From contig NZ_SRYA01000003.1 in NCBI RefSeq assembly GCF_004793545.1, forward strand, positions 98,873 through 162,872: a DNA stretch of 64,000 bases, written 5' to 3'. A program made the position numbers and the translations under genes. Shown here in pieces: positions 51,349-61,278 of this stretch (the stretch's first letter is position 1; each line of letters begins with the position of its first letter). This stretch comes from Petralouisia muris (GTDB lineage: Bacteria > Bacillota > Clostridia > Lachnospirales > Lachnospiraceae). The notes under the pieces are model-generated. The model made no database searches, had not been told where the DNA came from, and was given only the letters and a program-made list of their open reading frames with translations.

Positions 51349-53610
51349 ATGAGTATCAATGTGAGAGAATTACTGGAACAGAAATGCTGTAACAATATTG
51401 CAGCCTGCACCAATGAACAGATTTACTATGGGCTTTTGGGAATAGTAAAGGATTTGGCCAAAGAAAAAGAAAGTAATGAAGGAAAGAAGAAAATTTACTA
51501 TATTTCAGCAGAATTTTTGATTGGAAAACTGCTTTCCAACAATCTGATTAATCTGGGAATCTATGATGAAGTGGCAAAGATGCTGGAACAATACGGCAAG
51601 GATATTAACCTGATTGAGCAGGTAGAGCCGGAACCATCCCTTGGAAACGGCGGTCTGGGACGTCTGGCTGCATGTTTTTTGGATTCCATGGCGACGCTTG
51701 GCATGAACGGAGACGGCATCGGTTTAAATTATCATTTCGGGCTGTTTTTGCAGACCTTTGAAAACCGTCTGCAGAAGGAAAATAAGAATCCCTGGCTGCA
51801 GGCAGAGAGCTGGCTAACCAGAACGGATGTTGTGTACCCCATCCAATTCGGCGGATTTACCGTCTGGTCCAGAATGTATGACCTGGATGTCACAGGATTT
51901 GAGAACAGAACCAACAAGCTGCACTTATTTGATATTGAAACTGTTGACGAGGGACTGGTAGGCGACGGAATTAATTTTAACAAAGGGGATATTATGAAGA
52001 ACCTGACCTTGTTCTTATATCCCGACGATTCCGACGACGCAGGACGGCTGTTGCGTGTGTATCAGCAGTATTTCATGGTAAGCAATGCGGCAAGGCTGAT
52101 TCTGTCAGAGTGTGAGGCAAAGGGCTGTAAGCTGTATGACCTGCCGGATTACGCTGCCATTCAGATTAACGACACCCATCCCAGCATGGTGATTCCGGAG
52201 CTGATCCGTCTGCTGATGGAACGGGGAATCCGCATGAGCGACGCTATTGACATAGTGTCCAAAACATGCGCATACACCAACCATACGATTCTGGCAGAAG
52301 CGCTGGAAAAATGGCCCATGGATTATCTCAATCAGGTGGTTCCCCAGTTAATGCCCATTATCCGTGAACTGGATACCATTGTGAAGGAGAAATACGAGGA
52401 TAAATCCGTAGCGATTATTGACGATGCGAACCGTGTACATATGGCGCATATGGACATTCACTACGGTTACAGCGTCAATGGCGTGGCATACCTGCATACA
52501 GAGATCTTAAAGAAAAACGAGCTGAATAATTTCTATAAGATTTATCCCGAGAAGTTCAATAATAAGACCAACGGAATTACCTTCCGCCGCTGGCTGATGC
52601 ATTGCAACAAAGGATTGAGCCATTATTTGGATGAAATCATCGGCACCGGTTGGCATAAAAATGCAGATGAGCTGGAGAAGCTTCTGGCGTTTGCAGACGA
52701 CAGGGCAGTATTGGATAAATTATTAGAGATTAAGCATGAGAATAAAAAGAATCTGGCTGCGTACCTGAAAGAGTATCAGGGGCTGGAAATTGACGAAAAT
52801 TCCATCTTCGATATTCAGATCAAACGTCTTCATGAGTACAAACGGCAGCAGATGAACGCGTTGTATGTGATTCACAAATATCTGGAAATTAAAAAAGGCA
52901 AAAAGCCTGCCACGCCCATTACCGTTATTTTCGGCGCAAAGGCAGCGCCGGCTTATGTGATAGCAAAAGACATTATTCATTTGATTTTGTGTCTTCAGGA
53001 ACTGGTGAACAATGATCCTGAGGTAAGTCCTTACCTGAAGGTCGTTATGGTGGAGAATTACAACGTCACCAATGCAGAAAAGCTGATTCCAGCCTGCGAT
53101 ATTTCCGAACAGATTTCTCTGGCGTCCAAGGAAGCTTCCGGAACCGGAAATATGAAGTTTATGCTGAACGGCGCTGTGACGCTTGGAACCATGGACGGAG
53201 CAAATGTGGAAATTGCAGATCTGGTTGGGAAAGACAATATTTATATTTTCGGCGAAAGCTCTGATACGGTAATTGAGCATTATGAAAAAGCAGACTATGT
53301 TTCACGGAAATATTATGAGGAAAATGAGGATATTAAGGAAGCCGTGGACTTTATTGTCAGCGAGGAGTTAATGAAGGTGGGGCACAGAGAGCATCTGGAG
53401 CGGCTCTATCATGAACTGCTGAACAAAGACTGGTTTATGACGCTGTTAGACTATGAAGATTACGCGGCAAAGAAGGAAGAAATGTACAAAGATTACGAAG
53501 ACAGAACGGCTTGGGCAAAGAAGATGCTTGTGAATACCGCAAAAGCAGGATTCTTCTCCTCTGACCGTACCATTGCGGAATATGATAAGGATATCTGGAA
53601 ATTAAGCTGA
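51349..53610 (+). CDS. glgP: Glycogen/maltodextrin phosphorylase
   Basis: This 753-residue protein starts [16 protein letters not shown] and has [47 protein letters not shown], and the PLP site [20 protein letters not shown] followed by [13 protein letters not shown]. It splits alpha-1,4-glucans with phosphate to glucose-1-phosphate in the cytoplasm. It is shorter at the N-terminus than the 800-plus residue animal enzyme, as usual for Clostridia. AGGAGG lies 8 bases before ATG 51349. A terminator follows. Confidence 0.95.
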   Translation: MSINVRELLEQKCCNNIAACTNEQIYYGLLGIVKDLAKEKESNEGKKKIYYISAEFLIGKLLSNNLINLGIYDEVAKMLEQYGKDINLIEQVEPEPSLGNGGLGRLAACFLDSMATLGMNGDGIGLNYHFGLFLQTFENRLQKENKNPWLQAESWLTRTDVVYPIQFGGFTVWSRMYDLDVTGFENRTNKLHLFDIETVDEGLVGDGINFNKGDIMKNLTLFLYPDDSDDAGRLLRVYQQYFMVSNAARLILSECEAKGCKLYDLPDYAAIQINDTHPSMVIPELIRLLMERGIRMSDAIDIVSKTCAYTNHTILAEALEKWPMDYLNQVVPQLMPIIRELDTIVKEKYEDKSVAIIDDANRVHMAHMDIHYGYSVNGVAYLHTEILKKNELNNFYKIYPEKFNNKTNGITFRRWLMHCNKGLSHYLDEIIGTGWHKNADELEKLLAFADDRAVLDKLLEIKHENKKNLAAYLKEYQGLEIDENSIFDIQIKRLHEYKRQQMNALYVIHKYLEIKKGKKPATPITVIFGAKAAPAYVIAKDIIHLILCLQELVNNDPEVSPYLKVVMVENYNVTNAEKLIPACDISEQISLASKEASGTGNMKFMLNGAVTLGTMDGANVEIADLVGKDNIYIFGESSDTVIEHYEKADYVSRKYYEENEDIKEAVDFIVSEELMKVGHREHLERLYHELLNKDWFMTLLDYEDYAAKKEEMYKDYEDRTAWAKKMLVNTAKAGFFSSDRTIAEYDKDIWKLS

Positions 53611-53630
53611 GCAGGCAGATTTTAGAAGAC

Positions 53631-53666
53631 ATCCCCTGAATCTGAGAATGATTCGGGGGATTTTTA
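53631..53666 (+). terminator. Terminator of glgP
   Basis: ATCCCCTGAATC (53631-53642) pairs with GATTCGGGGGAT (53650-53661, one G-T pair), followed by TTTTAGG. It is 21 bp past the stop. Confidence 0.88.
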
Positions 53667-53708
53667 GGTGGAAAAAATGGCAGGAATATGGTATTATTTG
53701 TGAAGATA

Positions 53709-53795
53709 TACCTGTGAGCCAAATGATTTGCCGGAAGGTTCTCGTTATTTTAAGAAGAATATCCAATGATTTGGCCAGTGAGCATGCTCTTGAGT
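53709..53795 (+). repeat. Family B repeat, copy 3
   Basis: Begins TACCTGTGAGCCAAATGATT, has CCAATGATTTGGCCAGTGAG and GCATGCTCTTGAG near the end. It lies just upstream of the hybrid kinase ribosome site. Confidence 0.88.
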
Positions 53796-53819
53796 AAAAA
53801 GAAAGCAGAGGAGACAATT

Positions 53820-56315
53820 ATGAGAATTCATATAAAAGGGCGCAGGATAGAATATTCTGCATATCATCTTGTACAGATTATATGCGTTCTGCTGGCTCTG
53901 TTTGATATCACAGTGACCTGCCTTTCCACCTATGACATTATGGAAGAAAGCGCCAGGAATCAGCTTGAACTGACAGAAAGCAAGATTGCGGAATATATGA
54001 GCAATGTCTGGAATCTTGCAGGTTCTATTGCAGATAATGAAGAAATACGGAATCCTCAGATACCGTTGGATCAAGCGGTAGAGAAACTGATTCCCTTTGC
54101 TAAGCGGTATGAATTATATTCCATTGGAATTGCAGACGCCGATGGAGATTTTTCTGCTACGGATCATGTGGAAATCACTAATATCAGCAAAAATCCTCAA
54201 TTTCAGGAGGCAAAGGCAGCAAAAAAAGATATGCTTACCGACGTCTATATGGCAGACGCCCAGGGAAATCCGAAAGTGTTTACTGTCTGGAGGCCTGTTT
54301 TTGCAGGCCAGAGCCTGGAATGGAGCGGGGCTGTGGAAATTACAGTTGTTGCGGATCATATACAGGAAATCATAGAAGGGGAGTCGATAGAAGAAAGATA
54401 TTATTTCTGTATCTATGACAGCGGACTGAATGCTTCTGCCCATGCTGAGACAGAGGCCAGAGGCAGGAGTTTTGAAGAGAATTTTGTATTAAACAGCTGG
54501 GTCAGCAAAGAGCAGGCTCAAATCCGGACAGCGTTAGAGCAGCGGGAGCCGGTGGCTTATTGGAAAATATATAAAGGCAGGATTCAATACTGTAAATTTA
54601 TCCCTGTTGAGAATACAGACTGGAACCTGGCTATCCGTGTGAACGTGCTGAAATGTTATCGGGCGCCGGTATTGGCATTATTTAGCAAGATTTTGTTATA
54701 TATCGGAGCCGTTGTTCTCTTCTGGTGGAAAGGCAGCCAGGAAAGCAGGAAGCATCAGTCTGTCTTCAGCTGGATGACAGATACAGTGGATGAAATTTTT
54801 ATTCTGCAGAATGCAGTTACCGGAGAACTGGAATATATCAGCAATAATGCAGAACGAATTATGGGATATTCCCCGGAGGAAATCAGAAAACAGCAGGGTC
54901 AGATCAACGGCTGGCTGTCGGATAATCATATCAATATAGAAGAATTGCTCCATAGCCGTGATTACCAGTTTCAGAGGGAGCTCGAGAATCCCAGGACAGG
55001 GGAGAGACGGGAATTTGACATACATATTTACGCCAGGAACGGAGACACAGGAGATTTTCGGATTGTGGTAATTACAGACAAGACACGGGAACTGCGTCAG
55101 AAAGAAGCATTGGAGACTTCACTGCTTCAGGTAAAGAATGCGAGTAAGGCTAAGAGCAGGTTTTTGTCGAATATGAGCCACGATATCCGTACGCCTATGA
55201 ACGCTATTGTGGGAATGACTACCATTGCCAAGATGAATCTGGATAATCCAAAACGGCTGCAGGACTGCATTCATAAGATAGAATTGTCTTCCATGCATTT
55301 AAAGAGCCTGATCAATGATGTATTGGACTTGTCTAAGATTGAGAGCGGCAGGGTGATGCTGAATGAGGAAATGTTCAATCTGACTGCTGCGCTGCATGAG
55401 GTGGAAGCAGTGATACAGGTGCAGGCGTCTGCTAAAAAGCAGGATTTTGCAGTGAATGTTTCGGATATTACACATGAAATGGTAGTTTCTGATAAGCTGC
55501 GCATTCAGCAGGTCTTGACTAATGTGCTGGGCAATGCCGTTAAATTCACGCCGGAGGGCGGTCAGATTAAGCTTTCTGTGGAAGAGAAGGAAAGTCAGAA
55601 CGGGGAAGTGAGATTCTATGAGTTCTACTGTATGGACAATGGAATTGGCATGTCCAAAGAGACGCAGGAGAAGGTTTTTGTTCCTTTTGAGCGGGGAGAG
55701 GAGAATCAGTCAGACAGAATTGAAGGCACAGGACTGGGAATGGCAATTACGAAAAATATTGTGGATATGATGAATGGAACCATTGATATTATCAGCAGTT
55801 CCGGCGCAGGCAGCACGTTTATCCTACGGATTCCTATGCAGAATGAAATGGCAGTGGAAGAGCCGGAAGCTGAGGGGGTATCCGAAACAGCGGGGCCGGT
55901 TTGCTTCCGGGAAGGGCAGGTTCGGATTCTTTTGGTGGAGGATAACGAACTGAACATGGAAATTGCAAAAGAGCTGCTTGGAATTACCGGAGCGGAAATT
56001 GAAATTGCTTGGGACGGCAAAGAGGGATTGGAAAAGTTCGCAGAGCATCCGGCGGATTATTATGATATCATCTTAAGCGATGTGCAGATGCCAGAAATGA
56101 ACGGCCATGAGATGACGAAGGCAATCCGGGCCATGAACCGAGAGGACGCCAGGACAATTCCCATTGTGGCTCTGACGGCAAATGCATTTTCCAGTGATGT
56201 GATAAAAGCACGGCAGGCCGGCATGACGGCTCATATTGCAAAGCCTATTGATTTGAAGGATTTGTTCGGCATACTGCGGAAATGGGTTTCCAGGGAGAAA
56301 CAGGAAGAGGCATGA
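53820..56315 (+). CDS. Hybrid sensor histidine kinase/response regulator
   Basis: This 831-residue protein has an N-terminal helix (about 15-35), an extracellular sensor domain to about residue 285 (dCache-like), a second helix (VLALFSKILLYIGAVVLFWW), a PAS-like domain (LEYISNNAERIMGYSPEEIR), HisKA (FLSNMSHDIRTPMNAIVGMT), HATPase (TNVLGNAVKFTPEGGQIKLS, GTGLGMAITKNIVD) and a receiver (VRILLVEDNELNMEIAKELL, DIILSDVQMPEMNGHEM, IAKPIDLKDLF). ATG 53820 follows AGAGGAGAC. No output domain is attached and no partner regulator is adjacent. The signal is unknown. Confidence 0.92.
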   Translation: MRIHIKGRRIEYSAYHLVQIICVLLALFDITVTCLSTYDIMEESARNQLELTESKIAEYMSNVWNLAGSIADNEEIRNPQIPLDQAVEKLIPFAKRYELYSIGIADADGDFSATDHVEITNISKNPQFQEAKAAKKDMLTDVYMADAQGNPKVFTVWRPVFAGQSLEWSGAVEITVVADHIQEIIEGESIEERYYFCIYDSGLNASAHAETEARGRSFEENFVLNSWVSKEQAQIRTALEQREPVAYWKIYKGRIQYCKFIPVENTDWNLAIRVNVLKCYRAPVLALFSKILLYIGAVVLFWWKGSQESRKHQSVFSWMTDTVDEIFILQNAVTGELEYISNNAERIMGYSPEEIRKQQGQINGWLSDNHINIEELLHSRDYQFQRELENPRTGERREFDIHIYARNGDTGDFRIVVITDKTRELRQKEALETSLLQVKNASKAKSRFLSNMSHDIRTPMNAIVGMTTIAKMNLDNPKRLQDCIHKIELSSMHLKSLINDVLDLSKIESGRVMLNEEMFNLTAALHEVEAVIQVQASAKKQDFAVNVSDITHEMVVSDKLRIQQVLTNVLGNAVKFTPEGGQIKLSVEEKESQNGEVRFYEFYCMDNGIGMSKETQEKVFVPFERGEENQSDRIEGTGLGMAITKNIVDMMNGTIDIISSSGAGSTFILRIPMQNEMAVEEPEAEGVSETAGPVCFREGQVRILLVEDNELNMEIAKELLGITGAEIEIAWDGKEGLEKFAEHPADYYDIILSDVQMPEMNGHEMTKAIRAMNREDARTIPIVALTANAFSSDVIKARQAGMTAHIAKPIDLKDLFGILRKWVSREKQEEA

Positions 56316-56316
56316 G

Positions 56317-57051
56317 ATGAAATACGCACAAATCGTACAGGGGCGTTTTTTGGAGCGTCCCAACCGTTTTATTGCAATGGCAGAAATTAATGGGCAGATT
56401 GAGAAATGTCATGTGAAAAATACCGGAAGATGCCGGGAACTTCTGATACCAGGGGCGGCTGTATGGCTGGAAAAAAGCGCCAATCCCAATCGGAAAACCG
56501 CTTATGATTTAGTGGCTGTCAGCAAGCAGGGACAGATCATTAATATGGATTCCCAGGCGCCCAACCAGGCGGTGAGAGAATGGCTGGAGCAGGGAATGCT
56601 TTCCGAAGAAAACAGCGTTCCAGAACCGTCGGGGACAGGACGCCCTTTTTCTGAAATCCGCCATGTCAAGCCGGAATTCAGGTACGGAGATTCCAGAATA
56701 GATTTCTATGCAGAAGCAGGAAGAGACAGGATGCACAGGATATTGATAGAGGTAAAGGGAGTAACTTTAGAAGAGGAGGGAATTGCCAGATTTCCGGATG
56801 CGCCTACCGAGCGGGGAATCAAACATATGCTGGAGTTGGAGAGGTCAGTGAAAGAAGGCTATGAAGCATGGATTCTGTTTGTCATTCAGATGAAGGGAAT
56901 CCAGTGGTTGGAACCCAATGACCGAACCCATCCCCAGTTTGGGGAAACACTGCGCCGGGTGAAAAGAGCGGGAGTGGGAATTCTGGCTTATGACTGTCTG
57001 GTGACAACGAATGAGATCAGGCTGGATCAGCCAGTTGAAATAAAATTATAG
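56317..57051 (+). CDS. sfsA: SfsA-family protein (sugar fermentation stimulation, nuclease-like)
   Basis: This 244-residue protein matches SfsA: QGRFLERPNRFIAMAEINGQ, HVKNTGRCRELLIPGAAVWL, YDLVAVSKQGQIINMDSQAP, RIDFYAEAGRDRMHRILIEV then KGVTLEEEGIARFPDAPTER, and VLFVIQMKG-like text. SfsA has an OB-like N-terminal domain and a PD-(D/E)XK-like C-terminal domain. It starts 1 bp after the kinase stop, so the two are probably co-transcribed. Its role in Clostridia is unclear. Confidence 0.95.
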   Translation: MKYAQIVQGRFLERPNRFIAMAEINGQIEKCHVKNTGRCRELLIPGAAVWLEKSANPNRKTAYDLVAVSKQGQIINMDSQAPNQAVREWLEQGMLSEENSVPEPSGTGRPFSEIRHVKPEFRYGDSRIDFYAEAGRDRMHRILIEVKGVTLEEEGIARFPDAPTERGIKHMLELERSVKEGYEAWILFVIQMKGIQWLEPNDRTHPQFGETLRRVKRAGVGILAYDCLVTTNEIRLDQPVEIKL

Positions 57052-57078
57052 CAGGCGGTACAGGCCGGAATCGTAAAA

Positions 57079-57172
57079 GGGCTGTGGGAAAATGACTGAT
57101 TTGCCCAATATATCGTATGCAGCTTTTAAGATGCGCCATATATTAGGCCTGAATTTCATTTTCCAACAGTCC
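57079..57172. repeat. Family A repeat: 94-bp imperfect palindrome
   Basis: GGGCTGTGGGAAAATGA (57079-57095) pairs with TCATTTTCCAACAGTCC (57156-57172), and AATATATCG-like text pairs inside with CCATATATT. It is followed by TTTTATTC and lies between the convergent sfsA and CNNM genes, so it likely serves as terminator. Confidence 0.8.
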
Positions 57173-57224
57173 TTTTATTCTTTCATGAGCCGAATGAGCC
57201 TAAACGGTTTATTTGCAGAGAATT

Positions 57225-58505
57225 CTATTTCTCGTCTTCTTCAGATGGTTCTGGAAGCCGTATAAAAATCTTGTGAATCCGGTTTTTTTCCATCTCTTCC
57301 ACACGGAAATAGATATTTTCCGGTGTGGTAATGGATTCTCCCGCCGCAGGCAGGTGATCCAAAAGCCCGATGAGATAGCCGCCAATGGAATCATAGTCTT
57401 CGGAAACCAGATCCAGATCCAGCCTGTCATGCAGAACATTGAGATTCGTAGAACCCTGTACCATGTATTCCAGTTCACCGATTTCCTGAATCGGATCTTC
57501 TTCATCCATGTCATATTCGTCACGAATTTCCCCTACAATTTCTTCTAATAGATCTTCTAATGTGATTAAACCGGCAGTTGCGCCGTATTCATCCAGCACA
57601 ATTGCAATATTGATGGATGATTTCCGCATTTCCAGAAGAAGATCCGCAGTATTCTTGTGTTCATAGGTATAGTAAGGCTTGCGAAGGATATTGCGGATGG
57701 AAAACTGGTCTTTGTCTTCATACAACAGTAAATCCTTCATATTGATAATGCCTATCACATTGTCTGTGGAATCTTCATATACCGGAAGGCGGGTGAACTT
57801 ATCCTCCCGGAAAATTTCCAGCAGCTCATAATAGGTGCTGTTGATGTCAGCAAAAGTCATATCGATGCGGGGAACCATGATTTCTCTGGCCTGTGCGTCG
57901 CCAAAATCAAATACATTGTTAATCATTTCCCGTTCCTCTGTTTCAATGACTCCTTCTTCATGACTCACATCCACAATGGTTCGCAGCTCATCTTCTGTCA
58001 TGGCGTTCTGAGCGCCGGAAGCGTCCACACGCAGCAGAATCAGAAAGCCGAGAGCCAGTTTATTGATAATATAAATAGCGGGAGTAAGCAGTTTCATAAG
58101 CCAGCCGATCACTCCTGCATAGGCCAGTGAGATCTTGTCTGCATGAATGGTGGCGAAAGTTTTCGGTGAGATTTCACCAAAAATAAGCACCAGCAAGGTT
58201 AAAATACCGGTTGCAATTCCAGCTCCTGCATTTCCGAAAATCTTTGTTGCCAGGGTTGTGGCAAGAGAGGCTGAGGACAAGTTCACGATATTATTTCCAA
58301 TCAGGATGGCGCTGAGCATTTTGCCGGAGTCGTCGGTAATCTCCAGAGCTTTTTTTGCCCGTTTGCTGCCCTCCTCCGCCATGCTTCTTAAGCGGATTTT
58401 GTTAGAAGTTGTCAAAGCAGTCTCTGCGGAAGAAAAAAATGCAGATAGCATGAGTAAAAAAATAATAATAATTAATTGTATGACGTCACCTGAGTCCAAG
58501 TACAT
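57225..58505 (-). CDS. CNNM/HlyC-CorC family membrane protein with CBS domains
   Basis: This 426-residue protein has an N-terminal DUF21 domain with four membrane segments (IIIIFLLMLSAFFSSAETAL, LSAILIGNNIVNLSSASLAT), two CBS domains (about 205-325; MVPRIDMTFADINSTYYELL, RLPVYEDSTDNVIGIINMKD) and a C-terminal CorC_HlyC domain. The family exports or senses magnesium (MpfA-like in Firmicutes). ATG 58505 was chosen because the 45 extra codons upstream are not family-like; AAAGGAGAG directly precedes it. Confidence 0.92.
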   Translation of the reverse strand: MYLDSGDVIQLIIIIFLLMLSAFFSSAETALTTSNKIRLRSMAEEGSKRAKKALEITDDSGKMLSAILIGNNIVNLSSASLATTLATKIFGNAGAGIATGILTLLVLIFGEISPKTFATIHADKISLAYAGVIGWLMKLLTPAIYIINKLALGFLILLRVDASGAQNAMTEDELRTIVDVSHEEGVIETEEREMINNVFDFGDAQAREIMVPRIDMTFADINSTYYELLEIFREDKFTRLPVYEDSTDNVIGIINMKDLLLYEDKDQFSIRNILRKPYYTYEHKNTADLLLEMRKSSINIAIVLDEYGATAGLITLEDLLEEIVGEIRDEYDMDEEDPIQEIGELEYMVQGSTNLNVLHDRLDLDLVSEDYDSIGGYLIGLLDHLPAAGESITTPENIYFRVEEMEKNRIHKIFIRLPEPSEEDEK

Positions 58506-58661
58506 CTCTCCTTTCCATTCATTAATATAACGGAAACAGGAAGAATTTGCAAGAAGTTCCCATAAGTTTAGGGAAATTTTAGAAAAAACAGTTGTAATAG
58601 TTCTGGGAAAAGCAGAATAAAATGACAGTGAAAGGGACATCCGCAGGAGGGAGGAAAAGGA

Positions 58662-59069
58662 ATGGAAAAGAAATTGCGGAAAGCTCCCGGCAAAGGCCAG
58701 GGAGAAAGCAAACCGGCAGTATCGCTGTTATCGGTATTGAAAATTTTACTTGCCATGTATATGGTAACGGGAATTATGCTGCTGATTTTATCTGCTATGC
58801 TGTACAGGATGCAGCTCAGTGAAAGCGTTGTTTCGGTAGGAATTGTGCTGATTTATGTCATATCGGGGCTGTTGGGCGGTTTTTTATGCGGTAAGGTGAT
58901 GAAACGAAAGCGTTTTATCTGGGGAATGGTGATGGGAGCATCCTATTTCCTGATTCTTGCGTTGGGATCTGTGGTATTTCAGAAAGGAATTAATATGGAA
59001 ATCTCCCGATTTGTCACCACTCTGGTTCTGTGTACGGCATCCGGAATGATTGGCGGGATGGCAAGCTGA
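58662..59069 (+). CDS. TIGR04086-type small membrane protein
   Basis: This 135-residue protein has four hydrophobic segments (VLKILLAMYMVTGIMLLILS, VGIVLIYVISGLLGGFLCG, MVMGASYFLILALGSVVF, LVLCTASGMIGGMAS). It matches the TIGR04086 family found widely in Clostridia with unknown function. GGGAGGAAAAGG precedes the ATG. The final 24 bases of the gene are duplicated 55 bp downstream. Confidence 0.8.
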   Translation: MEKKLRKAPGKGQGESKPAVSLLSVLKILLAMYMVTGIMLLILSAMLYRMQLSESVVSVGIVLIYVISGLLGGFLCGKVMKRKRFIWGMVMGASYFLILALGSVVFQKGINMEISRFVTTLVLCTASGMIGGMAS

Positions 59070-59115
59070 GGTATCGTCTGTCTGATGGCGGCATCCGGAA
59101 TGATTGGCGGGATAC
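59037..59115 (+). repeat. 24-bp direct repeat at the end of the TIGR04086 gene
   Basis: GGCATCCGGAATGATTGGCG followed by GGAT occurs at 59038-59061 inside the gene and again at 59093-59116, 55 bp later. The second copy lies after the stop and is not translated in this gene. Confidence 0.85.
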
Positions 59116-59173
59116 AGAAGGAAAAGAGAAAGAATCGGAGCAATTCTTACGGAAATAGAAAAAAGCAGATGGA

Positions 59174-59206
59174 ATGCAGCCCTGAGAGAGGGGCTGTATT
59201 TTATTA
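59174..59206 (+). terminator. Terminator after the TIGR04086 gene
   Basis: ATGCAGCCC (59174-59182) pairs with GGGCTGTAT (59191-59199), followed by TTTATT. The left end of the IS remnant starts in its T run. Confidence 0.72.
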
Positions 59207-59516
59207 ACTCAAACTTCCTACTGGAGTATAAGCCTTAAACTACCGATAAATCATGGATTTTTAACAACTTTTTTGGTTTTGTGTTTGTGAGGAACCGTAA
59301 CAAACGCAGCCAGTATATTGTGCTGTTATCCACGTACAGGATATAGAGCTCGGCACTGCCCTTAAGCAGTTATTGGAAATACTGGTCAACGGGGTTAAAA
59401 ATCGTGCTGTCACTATATCAAAAGAAGTAAAAAGTCAATTGATCAACTGGTTTGTATCTCAACCCACATTTATACAGGCATTATGCCCTGATTTGGAGTG
59501 GGAAGTTTGAGTTAAT
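59203..59516 (+). mobile_element. Deleted insertion sequence with perfect 16-bp terminal inverted repeats
   Basis: ATTAACTCAAACTTCC (59203-59218) is the exact inverse of GGAAGTTTGAGTTAAT (59501-59516). Between them are pieces of the C-terminal part of a DDE transposase (NRNKRSQYIVLLST, then LKQLLEILVNGVKN, KEVKSQLINWFVSQP and IQALCPDLEWEV), with frame damage. The remnant is 314 bp and cannot move by itself. No target duplication is evident. Confidence 0.78.
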
Positions 59517-59608
59517 TACTAATTTTGTAGTTTATAGAAATTATGGTGGATTATTTTTTATATTCCTGTTATAATATACAAATCATAATGAAAGGAATGT
59601 AAGTTAAA

Positions 59609-60718
59609 ATGAAGATGGTATTGAATCGTTCGGTTAGCGTGATTCTTTCTGCCGTTATGCTGCTTGTGAGTGCCCTTTCCTTGAACGGCTGCGGCGTCAA
59701 GGATAATTCGCAGACAATGGAAACGGCTACAACAATTGCAGAAACCACTCAAGCGCTTGACGAACCGCAGCAAAAGCGAAAAATCATTATTGATACAGAC
59801 ACCGCGGGTGACGATGCCTCCGCATTGATTATCGCGGCAAAGGCTAAAAACATTGATATTCTTGGCGTGACGGTTTCCGCAGGAAACGTCAGTCTCGATC
59901 AGGCAGTCAAAAACGCGTTGATGACGCTGGAAATGGCGGGCAGCGACGCCCCTGTTTATGCAGGTGCTTCTACTACATATACCGGCAAGGAACGTGAAAC
60001 CTTCAGCGTTTACGGCAAGGATGGTATGGGGGATCAAGACTTGATTCATCCCACGCGCAAAGCTGAGGATAAGGGTGCTGTTGATTTTATCGTTGAAGCG
60101 GTAAAGGCGAATCCCGACGAGGTGGAAATTGTCGCTCTCGGTCCCGTCACCAATCTTGCGCTCGCCTTTGACAAAGATCCCGAAACGATGAAGCGCGTCA
60201 AGAAATACTGGTCGATGGGAACCGCGGGCTTTGGATCTGGCAACGCAACGCCTGTTGCGGAGTTCAATGTTTATCATGACGCCGAGGCGTACAAGGTGCT
60301 GGTTGATTCGGGTGTGGCGATTACGGCAATCGGCTTCGATATGCTTCCTGAAGAAACTAGTTTTTCCAAGGAAGAGCTTGACGAGCTGGAGAAAAAAGGC
60401 GGACTGTCGGAATTCTTCGCCAAAGCCTTCAGCGGACTGATAGAATTTAACACAGAAACAAGAGGCTTACCGATTGCCGATGATGCCGACGGAGTCGCTA
60501 TGGCTTGCGTACTGTGGGACGATTATCTTAAAAAGACCCAACCCTGCCACGCAAGCGTTATGACGGACGACAATGAAGCGTACGGGCAGGTAATTCTGTA
60601 CAAGGAAGGTTATGGCTACGATTCTCAGGTAACCTTTGATAATTACAACTTCTATGTTGCTACCGAAACAGACAGTAAGATATTTAAAGAAAAGCTTATT
60701 GCTCTTTTAGATGAGTGA
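59609..60718 (+). CDS. Lipoprotein nucleoside hydrolase (inosine-uridine preferring type)
   Basis: This 369-residue protein has a signal peptide with lipobox ALSLNGCGV, so it is probably anchored at the outer face of the membrane. The catalytic domain has KIIIDTDTAGDDASALIIAA (the metal Asp cluster), VEIVALGPVTNLALAFDKDP, and VAEFNVYHDAEAYKVLVDSG. It should release bases from nucleosides outside the cell. Codon use is richer in GCG/CGC/GAC than in neighbours, so transfer is likely. A TATAAT lies at 59570-59575. It stands between IS scars and in front of a broken cstA. Confidence 0.88.
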   Translation: MKMVLNRSVSVILSAVMLLVSALSLNGCGVKDNSQTMETATTIAETTQALDEPQQKRKIIIDTDTAGDDASALIIAAKAKNIDILGVTVSAGNVSLDQAVKNALMTLEMAGSDAPVYAGASTTYTGKERETFSVYGKDGMGDQDLIHPTRKAEDKGAVDFIVEAVKANPDEVEIVALGPVTNLALAFDKDPETMKRVKKYWSMGTAGFGSGNATPVAEFNVYHDAEAYKVLVDSGVAITAIGFDMLPEETSFSKEELDELEKKGGLSEFFAKAFSGLIEFNTETRGLPIADDADGVAMACVLWDDYLKKTQPCHASVMTDDNEAYGQVILYKEGYGYDSQVTFDNYNFYVATETDSKIFKEKLIALLDE

Positions 60719-60750
60719 TAGTTTATGAAAAGAGGATAAGTATGATTTCA

Positions 60751-61152
60751 CTAATCAACCCCCACTTCAAGTGGGGGTTTGAAAAATGCCCCCAAGGGCT
60801 CTGTTACATTTCCTACTGTTGCCACATAATACCCTCTTGCCCAAAATGCTTTATTCCACTTACTTTGTCGCCCTGGATGCCTGTCATATATCATGAGCGT
60901 ACTCTTCCCTTTCAGATATCCCATAAAACTTGAAATACTTATCTTGGGTGGAATGCTCACGCACATACGTACATGAACGGCACACACTGCACCTTCTATA
61001 TTTTCTACACCTTTGTATTTGCATAAGGCGCTTAATATCTCCCGTACATCGTATTTCAACTGACCAAATAATTTCTTATTTCGATATTTTGGTATGAATA
61101 CGATATGGTACTGGCATGTCCATTTCGTGTGTGATAAACTTTTACTGTCCAC
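60751..61152 (-). pseudogene. Degenerate IS200/IS605 transposase TnpA
   Basis: The 133-codon frame (GTG start) begins MDSKSLSHTKWTCQYHIVFI, typical of TnpA. The HUH metal motif, normally DHIHM, reads VHVRM, so one of two His is lost. The tail with the catalytic Tyr helix is shortened: after YYVATVG the normal 40 residues are replaced by text that reads through the right-end hairpin (FFKPPLEVGVD). It is probably inactive. Confidence 0.8.
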
Positions 61153-61278
61153 TTGGACCGACTCCTATTCTTGAGATTGGCTTGCGACACATTTCTCATT
61201 TTAACATAGGAGGCTTTATTATAATCTCCTCTTCGTCACAACTTACCCTATTCTCCCCAGCATAGCTGGGGGATTAGC
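60755..61278 (-). mobile_element. IS200-like element inserted in cstA
   Basis: The element lacks inverted repeats but has hairpins at both ends: AACCCCCACTT / AAGTGGGGGTT (60757-60779) at the right end and CCCCAGC / GCTGGGG (61255-61271) at the left end, as required for single-strand transposition. It carries only tnpA. Exact ends are uncertain by a few bases. Confidence 0.75.

Noticed and set aside
53820..56315. Phage- or defence-related protein
   Set aside because: Domain order is that of an ordinary hybrid sensor kinase.
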